Part shown: one piece after another, positions 58,281-64,000 of the stretch
Position numbering within the stretch: the first letter of the stretch is position 1
Layout: each line of letters starts with the position of its first letter
Source: Ipomoea triloba
Taxonomy: Eukaryota > Streptophyta > Magnoliopsida > Solanales > Convolvulaceae
DNA: 64,000 bases
Assembly (NCBI RefSeq): GCF_003576645.1
Contig: NC_044916.1
Location: forward strand, 26,381,202-26,445,201
Direction of reading: 5' to 3'
Program-made: the position numbers and the translations under genes
The notes under the pieces: generated by a model
What the model saw: only the letters and a program-made list of their open reading frames with translations
Told to the model about the DNA's origin: nothing
Database searches by the model: none

Positions 58281-58285
<5 letters not shown>
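57516..58285. repeat. Triplicated block, copy 3 (direct)
   Basis: Continues beyond copy 2's homology into a short poly-T (about 58285-58311) and then unique sequence, so it is probably the true right end of the locus. Confidence 0.92.
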
Positions 58286-58311
<26 letters not shown>

Positions 58312-59175
58312 AGTACTACAATCTAACCTATCCATATTACTCTTTATATATATACACACATATTCTTAAATTTGTGTAAGAGGTTTTACATTTTAATTGA
58401 GCATTTGGTTCATTGTTGTAGACCAAAAGTTATATAGTCATTTGAGCAAATGATTAATGCATTTATTTTTTATTGTATTACCTATTTTACATCTTCATTT
58501 CTATATTTGATATTACAATTAATTTATTTTTATCATTTTAATTAAAATTACTGAAATCTAATTTGAATATTGGAGTTGAGCGGAAAGATGAAAAAGTACA
58601 TTAGATATTACAATAGTTGAGCTTCAAATTTATTTATTTATTTTTTTTTGCAAACTCAAAAAATGTTTCTAAAAATTGGAATATGTATTTAAAAAAATGG
58701 AGAGCATGCCTTGGTTTGAAAAGAATGAATATATAATCGGAATAAAAAGAAAATTAATATTAAAGCCTTTTTTAAAATTTGTTTTTTGAAGTGTGCTATT
58801 GCCTATTGCTATTGGATTACAATTTACAAAGATGTTGGAGTTTGTAAAATTTGAGTTTTTGGCGGCAATATTTGACTGCATTTTCCGTTAAAACTTAAAC
58901 GCTGGCCGCGACACCGTTTTAACATTAAAATGGGAAAATACTTTCCCGCTATAACCAAAAACATTTGGGAACGGAATTCCAAAATTGCCCAAATCGCATT
59001 CGCATCAAATTGTCCTTCCCTTCCCGCGTTTTCAAAATTTTGATTTTTCATTTAAAATCAATGACGCCCCAAAATCTTCTTTTTAATTATCTCATATTTT
59101 CTCATTCCACAGTCCCTAAACCGCACACAATTACACTGTTTGTTTTCTCTTGTCCAATTCCAATTCTGCAATTGA
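58312..59175. other. Promoter side of the PHD gene
   Basis: AT-rich to about 58840, then GC-richer leader. Small frames are shadows or chance. No TATA box stands out. Confidence 0.45.
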
Positions 59176-60154
59176 ATGGGGGGCAAACTTGAAGCATTAC
59201 CACCTCTCAAAAGGTTCATTCTAATGCAAAAACACCAAGAAAATGACGTTGTTCTTCCTGCCAAAAAGCGAAAACATTGCCCAGAATCAAATCAACCTCT
59301 CCCTTCCCCTTGTTGCCTGCCGGCCAAGAAAAGGGTGTGGGCAATCCACCCACTAGACCTCAATCAAGAATTCAATCCCATATTCGATGACGAGATCGGG
59401 GAGGAAAAGGGGATGAAACAAATCCAAGCTGCAGAAAATCAAGAAGCTCAAGAACCAGAAACCAATGATAATGATGATGATGGGATTGTGTGTGCTGTCT
59501 GTGAAAGCACAGACGGGGACCCATCAGATCCCATAGTCCTCTGCGACGGCTGTGATCTCATGGTTCACACCACCTGTTACGGCCACCCCTTCACCAACGG
59601 AGTTCCCGAAGGCGATTGGTTCTGCGCCCACTGTCTCGCAAAACCCCAAACCCAAACCCCCATTTCTTGCTCCCTCTGCCCGCTCCCCGCCGGCGCTCTG
59701 AAACCTACCACCGACGGGAAATGGGCCCACCTCGTATGCGCTCTCTTCGTTCCCGAGGTGTTCTTCGCCGACCCGGAAGCCCGGGAAGGGATCGATTGCA
59801 GCAAAGTGCCCAAGAGAAGATGGGAGCGCAAATGTTATGTCTGCAAATCCAGAAATGGGTGCGCCATTGATTGCTCTGAGCCCAAATGCCCCTTGGCCTT
59901 TCATGTCACTTGTGGCTTGGAACAGGATTTGTGTATTGAGTATAATCAAGGCAGAACTAAAGGCGCCATTGTTGCTGGATTTTGCAAAGCCCATTCTGAT
60001 TTGTGGAAAAAGGTTAAATCTTTTGCATTTTTATGTTGGCGGTTCATAGTATAATTTGTCAATTTTGATTTAAATTTTTTTCATTAATGGATTTGTGCAG
60101 CAACAACAAACAGGGAAGTTCAAGATTGTTGCCAGAGATGAGGAGGAGAAATAG
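59176..60154 (+). CDS. PHD and extended-PHD finger protein (Jade/BRPF-type reader)
   Basis: Two exons, 59176-60012 and 60101-60154, GT-AG, 296 residues. The PHD finger at about residues 106-153 has all eight ligands (CAVC, CDGC, H131, C134, CAHC). An extended PHD (zinc knuckle plus second PHD) follows at about 165-273: CSLC, WAHLVCALFVPEV, CYVCKSRNGCAIDC, FHVTCG and GFCKAHS. In animals this PHD-knuckle-PHD module (JADE, BRPF, AF10) binds histone H3 N-terminal tails. Two basic patches (KKRKH, AKKRV) suggest nuclear import, and LDLN at 60-63 resembles the core of an EAR repression motif, by inference. An acidic linker (NDNDDDG) precedes the first finger. Resembles At3g14740. The short last exon ends ARDEEEK. 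Confidence 0.93.
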
Positions 60155-60314
60155 GAGTGGTGAAGAGATTTCAAATCTTGAAAGAGAACTGAAATTTGGG
60201 TTGTTTTAGTGAGAAAATATATACCTAGTTTGTAGCAGGGCATTGTTGTAATTCATCACTCATGTTTACTTTAATGAGAATTAAATTGTTTGGGACAATT
60301 TCAAGTAGTTCATT

Positions 60315-60845
60315 TTTAAGAGCCATTTCCATTTTTTTTCCTATTGTTATTAGGGCATTGCCAATTTTAGTCCACTTCATTAATTTTTGTCACATTACAG
60401 CCAGTCTTATTTAATCTTTGTCATTTTTAGTCTACCGTTAAAATTTTCTTCAAATTGCCGTTCAAAATATGTGTATTTTTTGTTTTTTCATGCTTTGGTC
60501 ATCTCCTTAATCTTTTGCAGTGGTTTTTCTTACACATTTTTATCCATTGAAGAGGTCCGACGGAAGCTATGTGATCCACATTACAAAGCCATGACTTTTA
60601 CCGAACCTCTTCATTGGATGAAAATCTGTTAAGAAAACCACTACAAAGGGTAAAGCAAATGATCAAAGCATGAAAAGATTAAAATATCCCTGTTTTGGAT
60701 AGTTATTTGACGAAAAATTTAACGGTAGACTAAAAGTGGTAAGGATTAAATAAGACTGGCCGCAATGTGGCAAAAATTAATGAAGTTGACTAAAATTGGC
60801 AATGACCCAATAACAATAGGACCAAAAATGAAAATGACTCATTTT
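60315..60845. mobile_element. Fold-back element with ~110-bp arms
   Basis: Left arm CCTATTGTTATTAGGGCATT through TTTTTAGTCTACCGTTAAA; the right arm is its reverse complement (TTTAACGGTAGACTAAAAGT to CAATGACCCAATAACAATAG). The core also mirrors: ATGAAGAGGT-type and CATGCTTTGGTCAT / ATGATCAAAGCATG pairs near 60490 and 60660. It begins about 150 bp after the PHD gene. Non-coding. Confidence 0.82.
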
Positions 60846-60849
60846 TTAA

Positions 60850-61225
60850 TTATAACATTATAATTTCATTTCCTTAAAATAATTTAAGCCCGCAAAATGT
60901 ACTTTCAAATAACAGCTTGTAAGTAAAAAAATAAAGAATTAAATTGTTCAAAAATGATGAAATTACAAGTCACATACTTTTGAGGATTGATACTTTGGAA
61001 GGATTTTAAAGATCTAGATGAATACTAAAAATAAAATTTATATTCAAGTTGAAATGTTTTTTTTTTTTTGAAATCTCAAGTTGAAATGTTTTTAAAATGG
61101 AAAAATATTTTTTTAAATTGTGGAAAAAAATTGAATTTTTAAAGGTGGAAAACTGGAAAAGGCATATGTACAGTACACATATTCGGGATAATGTTAATGG
61201 AAATGGTAGTGTATTTGGGAAGCTT
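60850..61225. other. Intergenic, no feature seen
   Basis: AT-rich, with homopolymer runs only. Confidence 0.45.
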
Positions 61226-61227
61226 TA

Positions 61228-61470
61228 AGTTGGTTGAAAGGAATCGGAATAAGTGATGTGGACATTGAGATTGATTCCCAAGTTGTTTATTATACTTTAT
61301 TTTTGAATTCTTTTATTTCTGCTTTTGGTTTTCTCATTGATGATGTTAAAGAAGTTGCATCTACGATTGACGATGTAGACTTCTGTTTTGTTAAGCGATC
61401 GCCGAATCGTGCTGCCACATGGTTGCTCGTGAAATCGTTTCTTTGTCAGGTTGTAGGGAGTTGTTTGATA
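61228..61470 (+). pseudogene. LINE RNase H domain fragment
   Basis: The frame reads GISDVDIEIDSQVVYYTLFL, then FGFLIDDVKEVASTIDDVDF and CFVKRSPNRAATWLLVKSF, the second half of a plant RNase H (RVT_3) domain with the catalytic Asp of EIDSQ. The usual AAH is AAT here. No upstream reverse transcriptase, so it is a remnant. Unlike the 34.6-kb fragment it covers a different part of the domain. Confidence 0.7.
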
Positions 61471-61689
61471 CTTCTCCTCCTTTTCTTGTTGACTGCCTTT
61501 TATTTGATTTAATGAATTAAGTTTTTTTTCTAAAATTTTTTTTTTCTTATTTTGCCCCATTTTTTTTATTCTGATTTTTTTGCCTTCTTTAATAATTTGA
61601 TTAATGGTGAATTTTTTTTTTTTTTTTTTTTAAAGATGCTATTTTCCAATTTCATTAATTAGATTATCTCACATATTTTTAATTTTTTT

Positions 61690-61823
61690 GAGTACCTGAC
61701 TCTGTTACAATGTAGTATGTGTTCATAGCTATTTTCTCACAGTTGTCTCCACTGAGGCTCGAACCCACTCCCATCATCCATGGGGAGTGTTAACCGGGAC
61801 ACCGGATGCCACTAGACCACAAG
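61690..61823 (-). mobile_element. tRNA-derived SINE, best preserved copy
   Basis: Minus strand: A box TGGTCTAGTGGC (61808-61819), B box GGGTTCGAGCC (61756-61766) and A-rich 3' tail near 61681-61692. The A-B spacing of about 40 bp and head sequence fit a tRNA origin. Other copies share the body and the tail ending TACTACATTGTAACAGAGTC. Confidence 0.75.
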
Positions 61824-61829
61824 AAAAAA

Positions 61830-62580
61830 GATTTTGTAATCAAGAAAAAATAAATGACAAAAAGATATTTAAAACTAAATCAAGAAAAATCACTATAGTC
61901 GATAACTAAATTGGTATTAACTCTCATATTTTGTAATCAATTACTCCATATAATTTATATACAATTGAATTTAAGTTTAAAAGAATTTTTATTTCACATT
62001 TTAAATATATTAATCCGGTTTAAAAGATGTTCATACACAACATAATAAATGACATAATGCAACAAATTATTATTATTTTTTCCAAAATGGTCTATTAAAT
62101 TATTATTTATTATATCAGTTAAAACGTCTTTTTTAAAACGAAGATGATATTAAAATGATTGATATGAAATATACCCAAGGTGTATAGTTGTATACCTACT
62201 CGGTATGTACTTTGTAGGTCGCAAGGAGCAATTCTCAACCTCAATTTGTGATCCGTACCTAGCCGAGCCATAAAGAATCTTCCTTTTAGTCCAACTCATA
62301 CTGGCTTGGGAGCCTCCAACCCACATTCATACATTCCCAAGCTCACATATAGTAATCACTGCGTAGACCTCACTCGTATAGTCCAATGTATTTACCACAT
62401 CAATGATAGAATTAACAAATTGTTTGTCATATACATGAATGATAATTTAATGTAAAATATTAGAGGGTGAAATATGGTAATGTTAATAAAGCTATTAAAC
62501 TAAATATGATTAAATTAAAAATCCAAATCTAAATATTACAACATCATCATGGAATTAAAATTTAAAATTAGAGATAAGAT
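61830..62580. other. Intergenic, no gene seen
   Basis: AT-rich to about 62160. A more GC-rich block at about 62170-62400 (GGTGTATAGTTGTATACC; CTCACTCGTATAGTCC) looks like part of a dispersed repeat, but no ends are found. Confidence 0.4.
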
Positions 62581-62581
62581 A

Positions 62582-62582
<1 letters not shown>

Positions 62583-62616
<34 letters not shown>

Positions 62617-62626
62617 NAAAAAGAAG
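62583..62626. repeat. Poly-A tract with one N (62617)
   Basis: About 40 A. The single N marks uncertain length. Confidence 0.95.
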
Positions 62627-62834
62627 TAAAAATGATAGTCCACAACCCGTAGAATGAGAGCCCAATTTACGTGAGTGGGAATTGGGGAAGACTAGAAGCT
62701 GAACTTCCGGTGACACTAAAATAAACCGTTAATTAAACTTTAACAGCCGTCAAGAAACACAATCCAACAAAAACCTGCGCAACGACCCGAACAAAAAAGA
62801 GGGAAAGCACAGCAGAGCTGCTTAGATAGAGAAA

Positions 62835-62855
62835 GAGAGGGGTATATATACACCC
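62835..62855 (+). promoter_or_regulatory. TATA box of the last gene
   Basis: TATATATAC at about 62843-62851, about 50 bp before the ATG. If used, the leader would be very short (about 20 bp). Confidence 0.4.
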
Positions 62856-62895
62856 AAAGGAGGTTTTTTGATCAAGAAAAGCTGAGGAAAGATAC

Positions 62896-64000
62896 ATGGG
62901 TATGGACGAAGTCGGTAGTTATGGGCTGTTGAAAGATCTTAAACTGGAATTTAAGGATGTTGAAGATAGAGCACAAAATGGGGGTATCACTTTGTGTTTC
63001 TGGCTTTACCTAAACAACCCCACTGCTCTCCCTTCTACAATTCTTCATCAGGTTCTCCTCAGATTTCTCAAACTTTCCTGTGTTTTTTAGGTGCTTATCC
63101 CCTTATATGTGTGTGTATATAATCTGTAAATGTGTATAGGTACTTGCATCATGTTTATGAGTGGGTTGTGGAATTAACTATTTTTAGGTGTTTGTTTTCC
63201 TTTCTGATGTGTGAACTAAAATGATGGTGTATATAGTTAGCATTGATGATTGGTTTCTAATTTTCTGAATGAGAAAAGATCATGACTTTTTTGGATTTGG
63301 GGATGATATTGTATTTAAACAGGTGCTTTTTGGAGTTTGAATGTATTTTCTAAGCATTTTCATTGACTTATGTAGCTAAAGATAGGATTTTGGTGTGATA
63401 TACCCTTCTATACTGGTTGGTCTGTGAATTTTCAGAGAGGTACTGCCAATTTTGCAACTTTAGAAATTTGTATTTTGTGTTTGGAAGCCTGCTAGGTCTA
63501 ATTGTGGGCTTTGTTCCTTATTAAACTTATGTGTCTAAAGGCTGGAAATTTGCTGTTAAGTATGATGACAGATGACTTGATGCTCTTGTGATATATGGAC
63601 AACTCATCATATTTTGACAATTTAAGTCATAATTTTGTAATAAATAATGCAGATGGGCTACTTCCAAGCATAAGTTCATAACATGTTGCATTCATTAAAG
63701 ATCTTGATTTTCAAAGTATATATTGAAAGACATTCTACATCTTGTGTCATTGTGTGCGCCTGTAGAACTAAAAATGTTTTCTAGATCCTTATGATTTCTT
63801 CTCTTGCTATGATTTTGACTCTAAGTTTTGAATTTTCTGCTTCTTTGTGATTGAAGCAAGAAAGCCAAATAATTTCATAAATTTTCTATCATGCAGGCGC
63901 ACCCAGATATTGCTTCCAATGCTCCTTTCCTTTTATTAGATGAACAGAGTAGAATCGTGCTTTTCCCATTGATTTTTCTACACCAAGAGGCTTCAAGCCC
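62896..64000 (+). CDS. Unrecognised plant protein, first two exons (runs off the window)
   Basis: Exon 1 is 62896-63051 (MGMDEVGSYGLLKDLKLEF through LPSTILHQ) and exon 2 begins 63897 (AHPDIASNAPFLLLDEQSRI). The intron is GT-AG and phase 0, although the donor CAG/GTTCTC is weak. The pattern FTLCFWLYL-like ITLCFWLYLNNPTALPSTIL followed by APFLLLDEQSRIVLFPLIFL suggests a lectin-like beta-sandwich start of a larger protein, but this is only impression. I do not know the family. No signal peptide is evident. Confidence 0.65.

Noticed and set aside
59524..59994. 156-residue frame antisense to the PHD gene
   Set aside because: A shadow of a GC-rich coding exon; no conserved motif, and the sense frame has all zinc ligands.

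Overview
The window is plant nuclear DNA from a eudicot. The genes have GT-AG introns and well-known plant products, including two nuclear-encoded plastid proteins, and they sit in AT-rich intergenic DNA full of small DNA transposons. I cannot name the species. The sequence is a scaffold: there are N runs at 209-1119, 1326-1587, 11420-11444 and 48811-49345, and single Ns at 57515 and 62617.

Layout. From 1 to about 7175 lies most of an autonomous Mutator-like element (MULE). It has a Ulp1-type cysteine protease gene on the plus strand, a convergent FAR1-type transposase gene on the minus strand, and many short repeats of about 22 bp in its introns and spacers. Its right end lies upstream of an unrecognised plant gene. 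From 8293 to 11419 is an inverted, indel-damaged copy of the transposase region, followed by a 25-N gap and a second copy of the transposon-end/host-gene segment. The complete host gene follows at 12959-16641. The host gene series then runs: plastid ribosomal protein L13 (minus), phytyl-phosphate kinase VTE6 (plus), a Yos1/IER3IP1-like secretory protein (minus), UDP-rhamnose synthase RHM (minus), an FLX-like coiled-coil protein (plus), a PHD/ePHD finger protein (plus) and the first exons of an unrecognised gene (plus). The 32.5-48.3 kb stretch is gene-poor and holds MITEs, fold-back elements, tRNA-derived SINEs and LINE remnants.

Main observation. At least six small elements (33.5, 38.5, 41.1, 41.4 and a nested pair at 46.1-46.7 kb), and a seventh eroded one near 48 kb, share a terminal sequence close to GCAAATTATGCCATGGACC with the autonomous MULE. 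The clearest have 9-bp target duplications. Inside, they carry inverted arrays of about 22-bp units whose sequence differs from element to element while the period stays the same. This suggests one transposon system in which spacing rather than sequence of the subterminal repeats is kept. A separate 0.93-kb element near 45 kb has captured part of a DUF868 gene.

The host genes do not form a pathway, although L13 and VTE6 both serve the plastid. The order L13-VTE6-RHM-FLXL-PHD resembles a merger of two Arabidopsis blocks (At1g78.57-78.63 and At3g14.74-14.79), as I recall the locus numbers. Two regions (2.8-13.4 kb and 55.9-58.3 kb) have duplication patterns that look like assembly artefacts and should be confirmed before any biological reading.
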